Source: Rhodotorula mucilaginosa
Taxonomy: Eukaryota > Basidiomycota > Microbotryomycetes > Sporidiobolales > Sporidiobolaceae
Assembly (NCBI GenBank): GCA_034406715.1
Contig: CP137872.1
Span: 1,116,001 to 1,180,000 of the forward strand
Length of the DNA: 64,000 nucleotides
Reading direction: 5' to 3'
In this document: piece after piece, positions 31,740 through 44,337 of the stretch
Numbering within the stretch: the stretch's first letter is position 1
How the letters are laid out: every line of letters begins with the position of its first letter
Notes under the pieces: generated by a model
What the model saw: the letters and a program-made list of their open reading frames with translations, nothing else
What the model was told of the DNA's origin: nothing
Databases searched by the model: none
Program-made: the position numbers and the translations under genes

Positions 31740-33462
31740 ATGGTCCGAATCACGTTCAAGACGCTGCAGCAGAAGCAATTCTACATCGAGGCCGAGCCGA
31801 CCGAGACGGTACGTCGGGTCCGCCTCAGGCTGGAGTGTGCTGATGCCCCCGCCGCTCACCAAGGTCGTCCTCATCTCAAACACAGGTCGCCGACCTCAAG
31901 AAAAAGATCGAGGCGGACCAGGGCTTTGCTGTCGACAGCCAAAAGATCATCTTCTCCGGTACGCAGCTCCGACGCTGACCAGGGGCTCACGAGAGCTCAC
32001 GCCCTTCGTTCAACTTGCTCGCAGGCAAGATCCTCCCGGATGACAAGACGGTCGCCGATGCCAACTTCAAGGAGAAGGACGTGCGTGTACATTCCTCCAA
32101 CCGGATCGCGAGGTGTTCAGGGCTAACAGCGAGGCTGCCCTGAGCAGTTTTGCGTCGTCATGGTCTCAAAGCCCAAAGCCCAGCCTGCTGCCTCGACTTC
32201 GGCTCCTGCTCCTGCCCCGGCTGCCACTGCCGCCGCCCAGCCCGCACCGCCTCAAACTCCCGCTCACCCGGCTACGACTCCCGCCGTGCCGAATGCGCCC
32301 GCCCCTGCGCCTGCAGCCGCCGCTCCCGCCGCCACCGAGCCCGAAACGCCCGCGCCCGCGAACGAGAACCCGCAGCAACCGGGAGACTCGTCGACTTCGT
32401 TCATCAGCGGTTCGGCCCTCGAGACGAGCGTCAACGAGATGGTCAGCATGGGGTTCCCGCGCGAGCAAGTCCAGAGGGCCATGCGTGCCAGCTTCAACAA
32501 CCCGCACCGCGCCGTCGAATACCTCATGACTGTACGTATAACTATATTCTCGCATAATGCTGCGCTCAAGTCGCTGACGGTTGGGTCGTAACTCGCAGGG
32601 AATCCCTGATGCGCCGGCGGAGCCCACGCCAGCCCCTGCCGCAGCCAACCCTCCTGGCACTCCGTCCCCTGCCGCCGCCGCTCCTGCTACTTCTCTCGCT
32701 GCGACTCCTGCACCTGGTACGATGGCTGCATCTCTGATCTATGTTTCGACAGGCTGCTAACTGGTTTTGCTCAACGCAGCCGCTGCCCCCGCCGCCAACA
32801 CCACGAACGCCCCGCGCAACCTCTTTGAGGCCGCTGCCGCCGCCGCTTCCCAGCCCCAGGGTGCTGGTGCCGGCGCCGGAGCGGCTGGAGCGACCGGTGG
32901 CTCGGGCGAACTCGACGCTTTGCGGAATACTCCGATTTTCGCCCAGCTCCGCACGCTTGTCCAGCAAAACCCGGCACTCCTGCAGCCGTTCTTGCAGCAG
33001 CTCGGCGCCAGCAATCCCGAACTGCTTTCGGTGAGTTGGCGAGGCTTTCAGCGAGCTCCGAGATCTGACGACTGACTGGACCGTTCATTTTGGACAGCTC
33101 ATCGAGCGCAACCAGGCCGAGTTTGTCCAGTTCCTGCAGGAAGGCGCGGCGGAAGGTGAGGGTCTGGACGCGCTCATGGACCAGTTTGGCGACGACGAGG
33201 AAGGCGGCGAAGGCGGCGCGCAGTACATCCAGGTGACGGAGGAGGAGAATCAGGCGATCGAGCGCCTGACGGGGATGGGCTTCGACCGGCAACTGGCGAT
33301 CCAGGCGTTCTTTGCGTGCGACAAGAACGAGGAACTCGCTGCCAACTAGTGCGTCTTTCGTCCAGTCCGTTCCGTATCAGGATCAGTCGAGTGGTGCTGA
33401 CCGCAAAGTCCGCTTCCTCCCCGGACAGCCTCCTCGAGCATGGCTTTGACTTCGACGACTAA
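31740..33462 (+). CDS. RAD23: UV-excision/proteasome shuttle protein Rad23
   Basis: Delivers ubiquitylated proteins to the proteasome and stabilises the Rad4/XPC damage-recognition factor. An N-terminal ubiquitin-like domain ([56 protein letters not shown]) is followed by an Ala/Pro-rich linker, UBA1 ([20 protein letters not shown]), a second linker, the STI1/XPC-binding domain ([20 protein letters not shown]) and UBA2 ([20 protein letters not shown]). A final intron (33350-33427) joins AANY to [10 protein letters not shown] before the stop at 33460. Without it the frame would stop at TAG directly, truncating UBA2. Seven or eight exons, about 400 residues. Confidence 0.95.
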
Positions 33463-33658
33463 TGTGTTCCTGCAGAAGAAATGTGTTTAGGTGCAACCCA
33501 TGCTTTGTGTGAATGTCCCTTCCGTTGTATAGCCATCCAATTCGACTGCCAGCCAATCCGAAGCGAGCCAAACCTTTTCGCTCGCCCGTTCAGCGCGGCC
33601 GCGGCGTTCCGCTCCGTCAGCGAGCAGCTCCGAACCTGACTCTTTGTCCACACTTGTC

Positions 33659-34466
33659 ATGTCCCTCCGCGCGTCGACGAGCATGCTGCGAACAGTCCTC
33701 AGATCGACCTCATCCCGCCTGGCCTCCCCGCCTACGCCTCCGTGTCCCGGGTGCGCCGCAGCGCCGCGCCACCTGCCTTCGCCTCGCTTCCTCTCGTCTG
33801 CCTCGACCGCGCGCGCTCCCATCCTGGACCAGACACCGACACCGGCCGTGCATACCGTGCCGATCCCGCCTGCGTCTCCCTCTGCGGCGGCCGCAAAGGC
33901 CAAGCCGAGGGCGCGAACGGCAGCCCGACCCCGCAAGGCGGCACTGACTCTGGTGAGCCCCCCATCTGCCTCGTATGTGCCACGAAGCCCGTGACTGATC
34001 TCGAGGTATGTCTGGGTCAAACAGAGCAAAGGAGCCGTCGAACGGATCCAGAGCCTGCTCGATCAGCCAGAGCCGAAACTCATCCGGGTCGGCGTCCGCA
34101 ACAAGGGTTGCGCCGGCATGAGTTACCACCTCGAATACGTCGACAAGCCCGAAAAGTTCGACGAGGTCGTCGAGCAAGACGGAGTCAAGGTCGTTATCGA
34201 TTCCAAGGCCCTGTTCAGCATCATCGGGAGTGAGATGGATTGGCAAGAGGACGCGCTCCAGGCCCGATTCGTCTTCAACAGTACGTTCTGAAGCCTCCTT
34301 GACGGGCTTTAGTGTCCGAGTTGCTGACGTCTAGTGCCTACAGACCCGAACATCAAGGACGCTTGCGGATGCGGAGAGTGAGTCGGCTTTGTCCGTTCGT
34401 GTCCATCCGTTCACGTACACGGCTGACGCGCTTTTTTGCGTCTTGTCCAGGTCCTTTATCGTCTAA
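33659..34466 (+). CDS. ISA1: Mitochondrial A-type iron-sulfur assembly protein Isa1
   Basis: Needed with Isa2 and Iba57 for mitochondrial [4Fe-4S] cluster formation (aconitase, lipoate synthase). A basic Ser/Arg-rich presequence of about 90 residues (MSLRASTSMLRTVLRSTSSR) precedes the A-type domain: LIRVGVRNKGCAGMSYHLEY, EKFDEVVEQDGVKVVIDSKA, GSEMDWQEDALQARFVFNNP. The ligand cysteines are CAGMSY and the CGCGES at the C-terminus. The stop follows SFIV (34464-34466) after the last intron. Four exons. The DEVVEQDGVKV and FSIIGSEMD segments fit Isa1 better than Isa2. Confidence 0.93.
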
Positions 34467-34748
34467 ACTCGCTGTATATAATACCCTACTCTGTATAGAA
34501 TATGTCCTCGCCGGTCCACTCTACGCACCAACCTGCGACGCAATTGCATTCAATTCGCATCTCACTCTTCTGTTTGTTGCCGCGGCTGATCAGACTTCTG
34601 AAAGCGAACGAGCTATGCTGCGTCTTGTGTGCAAGAAGAACGCTTGCAGGGGATGCAGGGCAGTCAATAGTGGAACTCCTGACTGAAAACCCGGATGCAA
34701 TGCGGTTACATTCTAATGCTGTACAAGAAGATCCTCCGTTCCGCCTCC

Positions 34749-37308
34749 CTAGAGCTCATCCCGATCCGAAGTCGCAGGCTCGCTGTCCGTGATGCCGGAT
34801 GTCCGGCCTACCAACTCGATGCAGCGACTCCAGCCGCCTTCGCACATGGTGACCAACCGCGTCCAGATAGTCGCAGCTAACGACAACGGCGAAGAGCCTG
34901 ACTCGGTGGAGGCGCCTGCGCCAGTTCCGGTCTCGTTGGAAGAGTGTCGCGGCGTCGTGGGCGGGGCAGGAGATGCGGACGACTTCTTTTTCCGGGACAC
35001 GGATCGAGAGGATGCCGCGGCATCCGCTGCGTTCGCCGCTTGTTGACCTTGTGGCGGGACAACGTCGTCAATCCGAGACGTCACATGCTCGGACATCGGT
35101 GGGGTGTCCTGCTTGGCTTCGGATTTCGACGAGTTGTCGCCGCCTTCCTTGAAGTTCCGCTGCGCCCACAGCGACCTGAACTTGTCGACGGCGGCCAGGC
35201 TCTCACTCAAGCGATGCAGGGTGTTGACGAACGCGACCAGTTCGCTTCGGCTCAGGACGACCGCGTGCGGGTCCTGGTCGGGGTTGAGCGGGCTCGAGAG
35301 CGGGGATGCGCCGTCGTACGAGAAGAGGAGCTTGAGCGCCGTTCCGAGGCCGGTGACCTGCAGCTTGCCCCAGAGACGGCACTTGTCGCAACCGACACAG
35401 TCCATGATGCGGGAGACGTTGCGGAAGTGATCCTTGAACTCGTCCTTGAGCAGCTGCGCAGGCCGGTTCCATGTCAAGCGGTCAGTGTCGGTCGAAGGAG
35501 CTCTTTCATCTCCGAGCGGATGCATCAGGTACGGTGTCAACGCACCTCGGCTTCTTTACCGCTAAACATGCTCGTCTCGTCGAAAGTGCTCGGGCAGCCG
35601 TTCGCGACCTTGACGAGAGCCTGCAATCGATCCCGAGTTTCGAGCTCGCCGGCCGTGTCCTCCAGCGTCTGTACCAGCTGCGGTCCCGAGCGAGCGAGCG
35701 CACGGAGGAGCAAGACGTAGGTGAAGTACATGTTCTCGAGTCGCTCGGGATGTTGTCCGATGCGGGTGATGAAGCAATCTAGATTCGGTGCCTGTGCAGA
35801 CGTGTCACAGTCAGCAACGGCCAGGGGGACTTGCCCATAAGGTTCCTGCTGCTCAACGTACCCATAGTCCAGTATGCTGGTCTAGGTAGTCGTCGCAGAT
35901 ATGCACCGAGATGGAGGCGTGAAGACCTGCACGCGTGAAACGGCAAATTTCCGCGTCAACTCATAGTCCCGGAACGCCGAGAATGGAGAGCGAAAAAAAA
36001 GGCACGCGTACCTGAAATGACGCGATAGAACACCCGCTTCTCGAGGCAGACTTCCTCCGTTGGATCCTTCGGGCCCGCCAGGCTACCCATCAACCTCTTC
36101 TCGGCTTCTCCCCATCCGCCCATAGCAAGTCCACCAAACCCGCTTTGCGGTGCGCCGCCCATCGGGACATGCGCAAAGCCGCTGCCGCCCTCGAATGTCG
36201 GTCGAGAAGGGTCGATGAACGGTACCGGCGCGAAGCAATTCTCCTCGTAGATCGCCTTCCAGACCCGAGAGGACGAGGGACCCGCGTAGCCGGTGAATCG
36301 CTCGGGATTCTCGATCAAATCGACATAGACTCCCTCTGTTAAGACGGCCGTTATGCGTCAGTCTGGTGGCGCTCAAGCGACCCGGAGCAACAGCGGGGGC
36401 GTTCCTCACCCGAGTCGAGTTCGTCTTCAAGCACGCAAAAGTCGCTGTCGCTTATCTCGCTGCAGCCAGCAGGAGAGGCCTGTAAAGGGAGAAGCTCTGC
36501 GTCAGCGAACGGTCTTCTGTACACACTCTGCACTGCGGCAGACTCACTGTTCTCGCACTTGAGTGATTCAGTTTTCCGAGCGTGTATGACCGCCATGCTT
36601 CCGGAGTATGTTCCTGTCGACGGGTTTATGCTTCCAAAGGTCAGTGACCTCTGTTCCGCCGAGATCTGAGGCGAAATTGCCGGTGATTGGCAAAGAGAAG
36701 CCCCTCACCTCGTCCTTGGTTTCGACGCCGCATGCACGGTTCATACAGCTGCCGTCTTCCTCCCAGAACGGGCACTCTTTTGCCAAATCGACCTGAATAG
36801 TGGCAAGATGTCAGCTTTGTCTTGACACGCAACCGCTTCACAGAACCTGCTCGAGACCGGATGCGAAGGAATGCGAACCTTGTGGTAACGAAAGTAGGGC
36901 GTTTCAACGAGTTGGTGTAACCGCCCGAAGAGGTCATGATTGACGGACTCGACCGTCTCGTAGTCGCAGCAAGCATCGTGAATCTGACCCGTCGGCTGTA
37001 TAGCAAAAGGAAACCGCCACCGGTTCGGAAGATGACGAAGCAGCACATTGTCAGCTGCCGTGATCGCAACACGGTCGGACCAGCGCGGTGGAAGCTGCGG
37101 GCCTCTCAGGAGGCTGGGCGTGGATGTCCTGACGCACCTTGCAGTACTTTTGGCCGGCTGCTTTCGACTCGAGAACGTCTTGAAGGAAGCTGCCTCGTGG
37201 CGAATCAAAGTCGGCGAGCGAGGAAGCGCTGACGCTGCTTGAAGCGAGCAAGAGCGCAGCAGCAGTCACGCTACGGGCGAGCGAGTGGTGGCGCCTCGTC
37301 CGGACCAT
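34749..37308 (-). CDS. ERO1: ER oxidoreductin Ero1 with C-terminal RDEL
   Basis: FAD thiol oxidase that reoxidises protein disulfide isomerase in the ER lumen. A signal peptide (RSVTAAALLLASSSVSASS) starts at MVRTRRHHS. Further exons give GQIHDACCDYETVESVNHDL, CPFWEEDGSCMNRACGV, FTGYAGPSSSRVWKAIYEEN, EEVCLEKRVFYRVISG and HICDDYL. The C-terminal exon carries the active-site CVGCDKCRLWGKLQVTGLGT and NTLHRLSES. After the domain comes a 110-residue Ser/Ala-rich tail ending in RDEL, in the same uninterrupted frame as the active site, so no splice choice is needed to see it. RDEL resembles HDEL/KDEL retrieval signals (inference). About eight exons. Confidence 0.93.
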
Positions 37309-37607
37309 GTTTACAGTGCGAGGCAGCTTTGCTGTGGGTTTACAAAGGAGACGCGACGCGATCGGGAGAAAAGGAGGCGGTGCAGTTCTCCATCTCACGC
37401 GGAAGCGCTTCGGTTTGCGTCGGTCGCCGAGCCGCAGACCGACTGCTCCTGACTACAGCTGCTCTTGCGCACGGCATCCTCCTCGAAACAATGCTCTACT
37501 CGGAATCTCGGTGCATGTCTTGCAAAGGCTCGGAAACCAAAAAACTTCTGTACATGGTCCCTCCTGAATCCGCAACCGCCGCCACGAGTGTCCGTCCGAT
37601 CAACCGG
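37309..37607. other. Intergenic region permease stop to ERO1 start
   Basis: 299 bp between the ERO1 start codon and the permease stop codon. Both genes read on the minus strand, so this is the ERO1 promoter followed by nothing recognised, with the permease 3' UTR on its right. Confidence 0.45.
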
Positions 37608-40141
37608 TCACTTCGACGCACTGGCGTGTATAGCTTCTGCAACATACTCCTTCTCGTCGCTCTTGTCGTGCGTGATTTGCCGTTCGAAGCGGCTCGCGCC
37701 TTCCAAGCTGACCAACGCAGCTGCGAGATCCACGCAAAGCACGGGCAAGAAGGGAGACGAGCGCGACGAGTCTGTCAGTCTCCGGAGGCGAGTTCGAGCT
37801 ATGCCACGCATCATAGTCGCTCGTGGAAAATTTGGACTCACTCCGCCGCGGGCCATGGAACCATTTGCGGGCCCACAGGAACCAGGATGCGATGATCCAA
37901 ACGAAGACGATTCCCACGGCGACGGGCGCGTAGTTGAGCGTCTGCGAGTCGACTGCGGCGCGAACCCCGGCATGGCTTCAGGTCAGCATCACGTCACCTG
38001 TATGCAAGTCTGCAGCATACGCCGCAGCTAGACCGAGCGCTGAGCGATATCCAGTTCCCCGAGCGATTTGGACGTACCGGGCGTCACCGTAGGAAGGCAG
38101 AATACCATCGTGATGAAGGCCACATAGCCGGTAGCGATGATGGCGCAGGGGCGACTGAACTTGCCGAGGTGGAACGGGCCGCGAACGGCTTTGAACCGCT
38201 CCTGGTCGAACGCGACGCCGACCGCGATCGGGATCACGTAGGAGATGTAGAGTCCGATGGTCGCGATCGAAGTGACGGCGACGTAGGCGACCGTGCTACC
38301 GAGCGCGGGTAAGCAGAGTATGAACGACAAGACGACGGCGAGCCAGACCGTCCGGAGTGGAGACTGCGTTCGCGGGTCGACGTAGTCGAACCACTTTGGA
38401 ATGCCGCTGTCCTGCAGGTGAGATGGTGTACCGGTCAGAGCACTCTCACCGCGGTGACAGTCAAGAAAATACCGGGTTAAGTGCACTCCTGACTGCGCCT
38501 GGCGAGTGGCCGGCCAAACAGGCGGGCGGAATCGAAGGCATCTCAGAACTCACTCGGCTGAAAGCATAGTACATGCGACTGTTAGAAGTCATGGAGCATG
38601 TCCCGCAGAGTGTGATGCAGGCGATGATGATGCTCATGGCTGCTGTTCCTCCTTCGCGGCCAAAGACGTCGACAAAGATTTGAAGGACTGGCTGCCCGGT
38701 TGGCGACGCGAGGGTGTCTTCGAAGTTTTGAATGCACGCGAGCAACGAAGCAAGGTAGAAGAATCCGAAGACGGTGCTGATGCTGACAGACCTGCGCGCG
38801 TTGAGATAGTGGCGGAGAGGGAGTCAGACAGGGTCAATGGTCTGGAAACGAAGCATAAATTTGCCACATACATGATGACACCTTTCGGAGCCGCCTTCCC
38901 AGCATTACGAGTCTCTTCAGCCATGTGCGCACTCGCATCGAAACCTAAAAAAAATCTCACGTCAGTTCCGGATCTCAACCGCGCCGAGCGACAGATACGG
39001 TTCCATCTGCGGGACTGCAGTGCGGCGTACCGGTAATGGTGAATTGGGCGAGGAGGATACCGGTGAGAGCGACATACGCCGGGGAAGCGATTTCGCTCCA
39101 ACCTGGATCGCCCGTCGAGTCGTTGAAAGTGTCGAACACTTGTTTCGCGGTGCGGTGTGTCGGAGCCTTTGCGAGTAAGGCGACGCAGATCGAAAAGACT
39201 CCGCACGAGTGCAAGACGACTGAGAAGCGGTTGACCCAGGCGAGGACCTTGATCCCGAGCGAGTTGACGACGCCTCCTAGGACGAGAAGGCCGGCGCTGA
39301 TCTGCTTCCGAAGATCGGTGAGCGCGCCGGACCTTGGTCTCCTGATTCCAAGTTGCCTCGAACCCGGACTGTCGCCGAGCACAAGGCGATTGTCGGGGAG
39401 ATTGGTACCCAAAGCTCGGACGAAAGAAGGCTCACTCCGATCAATCGCGGCGCGGTCGATTCGAACCCGTACAGGGATGCGACCGCAGCGATGAGGTTGG
39501 CGTTACCGAAGACGATACTCGTGGTCACGGCGGCCTGTCCGAGGAGATTGTACCAAGCCGTGAGGTACGATACGAAAGCCGAGTGCTGAGGTCGCGCGAG
39601 AAGCGCCGCTGGAGAGCCAGAATGGATGTCAGATCATCCGCACGCACAGAGGAAGGGCTCTGTGGACGGTTTACACCAATGATAGGGGCCTCCGCTCGTA
39701 GGCACGGCCGATACGACCTCGGCCATCGAGAGGGCGACAAACATTGTCATGATGGAGACGCAGATCCAGCCGATCGACATGACTCCCGGGCCACCATTCG
39801 TAAGGCCTAGAGAAAAGCTTGTAGTGATGCCGGTGCCTGTGAGTGTCGCGCCATATGGGTTAGCTTCCGAGAAGACCGTACAGCCGCATTCGTCGACGGC
39901 TCACAGATAGAGATGATTGAGAACGAGATAGCGAACGACTCGAGCGTCGACCATTCTCGTCGCAGTTCTTCATACGTCGCCGAAGAAACGTCAGCAAACA
40001 CAGCATAGAATCGATAGTCACCGGGACCGTGGACTGACCTTGCTGATAACCCAACTCGCCGAGCCTGGCCGCATCTTGGTTCTGGAGGTCGTTGGTTGCG
40101 ACTTCTGGGACGCTCAACACATCTGCCTTGTGCGAGGACAT
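37608..40141 (-). CDS. APC-family permease (GABA/choline/amino-acid type)
   Basis: Plasma-membrane transporter with about 12 hydrophobic segments, of the fungal amino acid/choline transporter group (GABA permease Uga4, choline Hnm1 relatives). The start MSSHKADVLSVPEVATNDLQ leads to LESFAISFSIISI, TSFSLGLTNGGPGVMSIGWI, MAEVVSAVPTSGGPYHWSAL, YLTAWYNLLGQAAVTTSIVF, VWLAVVLSFILCLPALGSTV, LYISYVIPIAVGV and WIIASWFLWARKWFHGPRR. The last exon is joined across an intron starting GTGAGTCCA (about 37846) and gives FERQITHDKSDEKEYVAEAI before the stop at 37608. The PTSGGPYHW motif is typical of the family. The substrate cannot be told from sequence. About ten exons. Confidence 0.85.
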
Positions 40142-40725
40142 GCCGGACCGTACGCCGTAATCGGAGCGTTTACAAGGCGGCGGAGGCGATGAGGAAGAGA
40201 AGAAGCGATCGCACAGCTGCTCGGATAACAGCGTCGATGGGTTTCGCTAGCCTGGCGCTGAGCAGTAGCACTGGCGATATAGCAAGTGCGCAGTTCGCGA
40301 TACACAGCTGCCTTCAACAGGACGACGCGCAGCCAGCTGATAGGAAAGCAAGCCCTGGCGCTTATCCGCGCATGTGGAGACGGCGAACTTTTAGCGGAGA
40401 CGGGGGATGATCGAGATGAGCTCCTCGTCTGATCCAGCAGATAAGCCCGTCAACAGCCGAGAGCACCCTATAGTCAGTGATGCACCGTCCAGAGCAGGTA
40501 GAGGCAAGAAGGACACGCTGGCCAAGCCAAGCTCACGCCGAGTTTCGTCCATCCGGCAAGTCCGGAGCTCGCGAGCAGATCGAGCCAAGTAAACTCTCAA
40601 AAGCTTGGGCTGGCGAGGATGAGCGGACAGTGAATACGGTAAGGCAAGAAGAGAGAGAGAGTACAATGCAAGTTAAAGAAAGGAAAGAAAACCTTCATCA
40701 TCGTCGTCGGGGGCAACATCAACAC
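40142..40725. other. Intergenic region NIP1 stop to permease start
   Basis: 584 bp. No domain-bearing frame on either strand. It should contain the permease promoter and the NIP1 3' UTR (GA-rich, near 40646-40690). Confidence 0.5.
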
Positions 40726-43700
40726 TCAGACCTGGACCGTCCGTCCGAGCGCGCCCGAGTTGAACCTGCCGACCGCGCCTCCTCTGGACCCACCACGGCC
40801 ACCCCGTCCGCCACCCCGTCCTGCGCCGCCGTGCCGCCTCTCTCGTTGCTGACCAGGGCCGGCCGCCTCCCCCCCGTTGCGGTCCCCTCCACCTCCACGG
40901 ACGCCGTCGGCGCGCTGCTCTCCCTGCGAGAGCTTGGCTTCGAGGTACCGCTCCGAGTTGTCGGTCAACTGAGCCGCGCGGTCGACGAGCTGGAGTGCGA
41001 GGCGCTGCAGGTGCGACACCTCGCGGGACGACGAGCCCGATCCCGATCCCGAGGAACCGGCGGCGGCGTGCAGGACGACGACGCCGGCGACTTGGTCGAG
41101 CGAGGCGGGCAGGGTCTCGTCCCAGATCATCTTGCTGACGATCGAGGTGGTGGTCGACAGCGGGAGCGAGTACAGCGACGAGAGGTACGAGAGCGAGAGG
41201 GTCGAGTAGATGTTGGCGTACGTGAAGAGGTATGTCCGGAGGCCCTCCTCCTGGATCTTGCTGCAGAGCGGGGTTTTCCACACAAGAAAGGCGGGGGTCA
41301 GTCAGATCAAGCCGGAGATTTTCGGCGATGGGAACACGCAGAGACCGGGGACTTACCGGGCGAGCATGTCCTTGACGGCCTTTTCGTCGGCCATGAGCCC
41401 CCACACCTTGATCGAGTGGACGAGTTCGACACACTTTTGCCAGTCGCCGGTCTGGAGAGCCTTGGCGGCCTGCATGACGTGGTCACGCTTGTTCTCGGGC
41501 GGTCCGACAAACACTTGACGGTTGGCATAGTCGAGCATGCGGCGGAAGGTGCGCGAGATGACGCGCTTGCGGAGCAAGTCGGCGTCGCCGGCGGCTTGGG
41601 CCATCAAGGGGACTTCGAGGAGCATGGACGAGACGAGGTAGACGACCTCGAGGAGTTCGAGGTTGATGTGCATGTGGAACGGCAACTGGCGCAACCGTTC
41701 GGCGCGTTCCTGCTCGGGCGTCAGGGTCGTGTACCTCTGCGCCTGGACGCCCTGCGCGAGGAGTTCCTTGACGCGCTGGGTCGCAAAGATCTCTTGCAAC
41801 GTCGACTGGGCCTCGCGGATCAAGCCGAGGCGGAACGCGCACAGCCCGACCTGGACGACGGTGCGGTTGTACAAGATCTGCGTGTCGACGTCGGCGTTGC
41901 CGACCGTGTCCTGGAGGTGACTCATGAGGAGCATGTCGCGCGCCGTAAAGTAATCGTCGTGGAGCGCATAGTGGTAAATGTGCGACAGCATCGCGCGCGT
42001 CCGCAGCAGCGAGTTGTCCGTCTTGTACAACCGGACGCACAACGCGCGGACGAGCTCGACGGGGTCGCACGCCGTCGCCGGGTCCGAAGCCCAGATGGTC
42101 GACTGGCCCGCGATCGCGGCGGGCAAGCTCGCCTCGAGGGCGCGCGTGACCGCGTCGGGCTTGCAGTAGACGTGCTCGACGCGGCGCATCACGACGCGGT
42201 CGAGGTGCTCGCGCTCGCCCGTCTTTTCAAACAAGACTTGGGCGGCGACGACGGTCGCGTAGATGACTTTTTCGTCGCGGAGGCGCGAGATGTACTCGTC
42301 CGCGTGCGGGTCGAGCGACTTGAGGCTGCGGGTAAACTCGTCGTCGAGGCGGTCGACGAGGGCCGCGATGCTGCCGCGGACGACGACCACCGGTTCTTCG
42401 GCCGAAGGGGTCCGCTCGACCTGGTCATCGTAATCGGGCGCGTCTTCGCGGACCGCGTACTCGGGTTCGGCGAGGAGCAACCCGATCAACGTGTCGAGGT
42501 GCTCGCGCGCGGCCGACCACGCCTCGAGGGGCATGTACGGACTCACGGCCGGGTTGTAGTCCAACAGGGACGCGATCAAGGCGAGGATGACGCGAATCTT
42601 TTGGTACGTCGTCGTCGCGACGGCGAGCAACTGCTCGAGCGTCTTGATCTGCTCGTTCCGGTCCGTGTTCTTGCGACCGCGCGCTTCGAGCACCTGCGTG
42701 AGCGCCTTGTAGATCCCTTCGGACGACTGCGCCGCCTGCTGCGCCGCCGCCGCCGCGGCCGAGGTCCCCGTCGCCTTTTTGCCGGCGGCGCCGACCGTCT
42801 CGAACCCATCGTTGTCGTCGTCGGCACCCTCGTCAGCCGCCGCGGACGCCATCGCACCTCCCTTCTTGCCACCCTTCTTCGGACCCGCCGTCGCCGCCGA
42901 GAGGGCCGCCGCCGCGGCTGCTGCGACCGAAGGCGCGTTGAGCGATTTCTCAAACTCTTCCGGGTCGGCCTTGTACCGCGCGAGGGCCTGCTCGTGTTCG
43001 CGCTGGGTCTTTTTCACTTTTTGCTTCATCGAGTTGAGGGCCTTGGCGTTGGTCGCGTTCATCTTTTTCCGGTTCGCCTGCGCGGCGGCGACCATCTCGT
43101 CGAGCGAGCTGAGGATCTTGAAGAACCCGACCGGGATCGTGTCGTTAGTCTGGATCAACCTCGCCGCGAGGCGGACCAGCTTGTCAAACTCTGCGCGCGC
43201 GGGGGGTGTTTCTACAGTGTCAGTTCTCCCCGCGAAACCACACATCTGAAAAGTGAAACTCTGGCCCGACTCGCCGTTCGAGATGGTGTTCCAGTCGTTG
43301 ATCTTTGCGCCGTTCTCGATCGTCTTGACCGAGGCGTCGACCTCGTCTGCGCGCTTGCTCTTGGCCGACTTGACGACCTTGGCCCTCTCGTCGTCCGAGT
43401 CGTCCGAGTCGGACGGGCCTCCCTTGAGGAAACGACCCATCGGGCGGGCGGGGGCTGCCGCCGCCCCAGGCCCGGCGGCGGCGCTGGCGAGGAGGCCGCC
43501 GGCTTTGCGCTTGGGCTTGGGAGCCGCATCCGAATCGGAATCCGAGTCCGAGTCCGAGTCGGAATCCGAGTCAGACGAAGAGGACGAGGACGAAGAGCCG
43601 GCCGACTTTTTCAAGAGGTTGCGCTTCGGCTTGGTGGCGGCAGCCGAGGACGCGGCGGTCTTGGGAGTGTTTTCGGTCTCCGAGTCGGAGCCCGAGGAGC

Positions 43701-43779
43701 GGAGCTCTTCCTCGTCCGAGGACGACGAGGCGGACGACGACGAGTCGGAATCGGCTGCGCTCCGGAAAAAGGACGACAT
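40726..43779 (-). CDS. NIP1: Translation initiation factor eIF3 subunit c
   Basis: Scaffold of eIF3 that binds eIF1/eIF5 and the 40S subunit. The N-terminus is a Ser/Asp-rich acidic tail with SD repeats (MSSFFRSAADSDSSSSASSS), then ERAKVVKSAKSKRADEVDAS, KINDWNTISN and FDKLVRLAARLIQ. The long middle part has EYISRLRDEKVIYATVVAAQ, RAMLSHIYHYALHDDYFTAR and AFRLGLIREAQSTLQEIF. The PCI region is SKTF-like (ISRTFRRMLDYANRQVFVGP), followed by AKALQTGDWQKCVELVHSIK, EEGLRTYLFTYANIYSTLSL and FLSKM-like SIVSKMIWDETL. The C-terminus is Gly/Arg-rich. One intron at about 41355-41266 before KIQEEGLRTYLF is needed. A second, 69 bp near 43248-43180, is optional because its length is a multiple of three without stops. 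About 950-980 residues. Confidence 0.94.
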
Positions 43780-44337
43780 GGCCTGCGGGTGCGAGTGGGG
43801 TTAGCTTTCTTCGTGGTTTCAGTGGGTGTGTCCCTCTGTTTGAGTGCGCGCGAGGTGCGGGAATGGGTGACGGAGGGGTGAGGCGGTGAAAGCGCGACGA
43901 GCTGGGCGAGGTGGTAGGCCAGCGCGCGTCCAGACGGTCGCGGGGAGAGTTGGGTAGGCGGTAGCTGCTGCCCACCCGGCCACAGGAGCTGAACAGCGCT
44001 GGCTCTAGTCTGCCCCGTGGTGGGTTGTTGAGGGGAGTTGCGATTGTCTCGGTGGGTGGGTGAGCGTTGCAGGGCGGGTTGTCGGACTGCGAGCGGTGCC
44101 AGGGAGAGACGGGGCGCGGACTGAGAAGAGAGGGAGGGCGAGTAAGAGACCGATAGACTTGCCTGGGGTCTGGCTTGAACCGCTCAGAGGGTGCGTCGAG
44201 CAGGAGGGCCGAGTCGAGTCTCTGCTGCACAGCTTTGAGGGCGAGCGAGTCGAGTTGAACGCGAGCAGCCGCCGCCGCCCGAGACTCGCCGCCCTCTCAG
44301 CCAGCCAGCAGCCAGCCAGTCTAGAGTCACAGACACC
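43780..44337. promoter_or_regulatory. Divergent promoter NIP1/ATP5
   Basis: 558 bp between the two start codons on opposite strands. GC-rich with CT/GA-rich runs and CCAGCCAG repeats near 44300-44322. It must contain both promoters. No TATA box was recognised. Confidence 0.55.

Noticed and set aside
40477-43881. Open frame of about 1,130 codons on the plus strand
   Set aside because: It is the antisense of the eIF3c gene, whose GC-rich, stop-poor codons leave the opposite strand open. No domain is visible and the composition is Arg/Val/Asp/Leu-rich shadow sequence.
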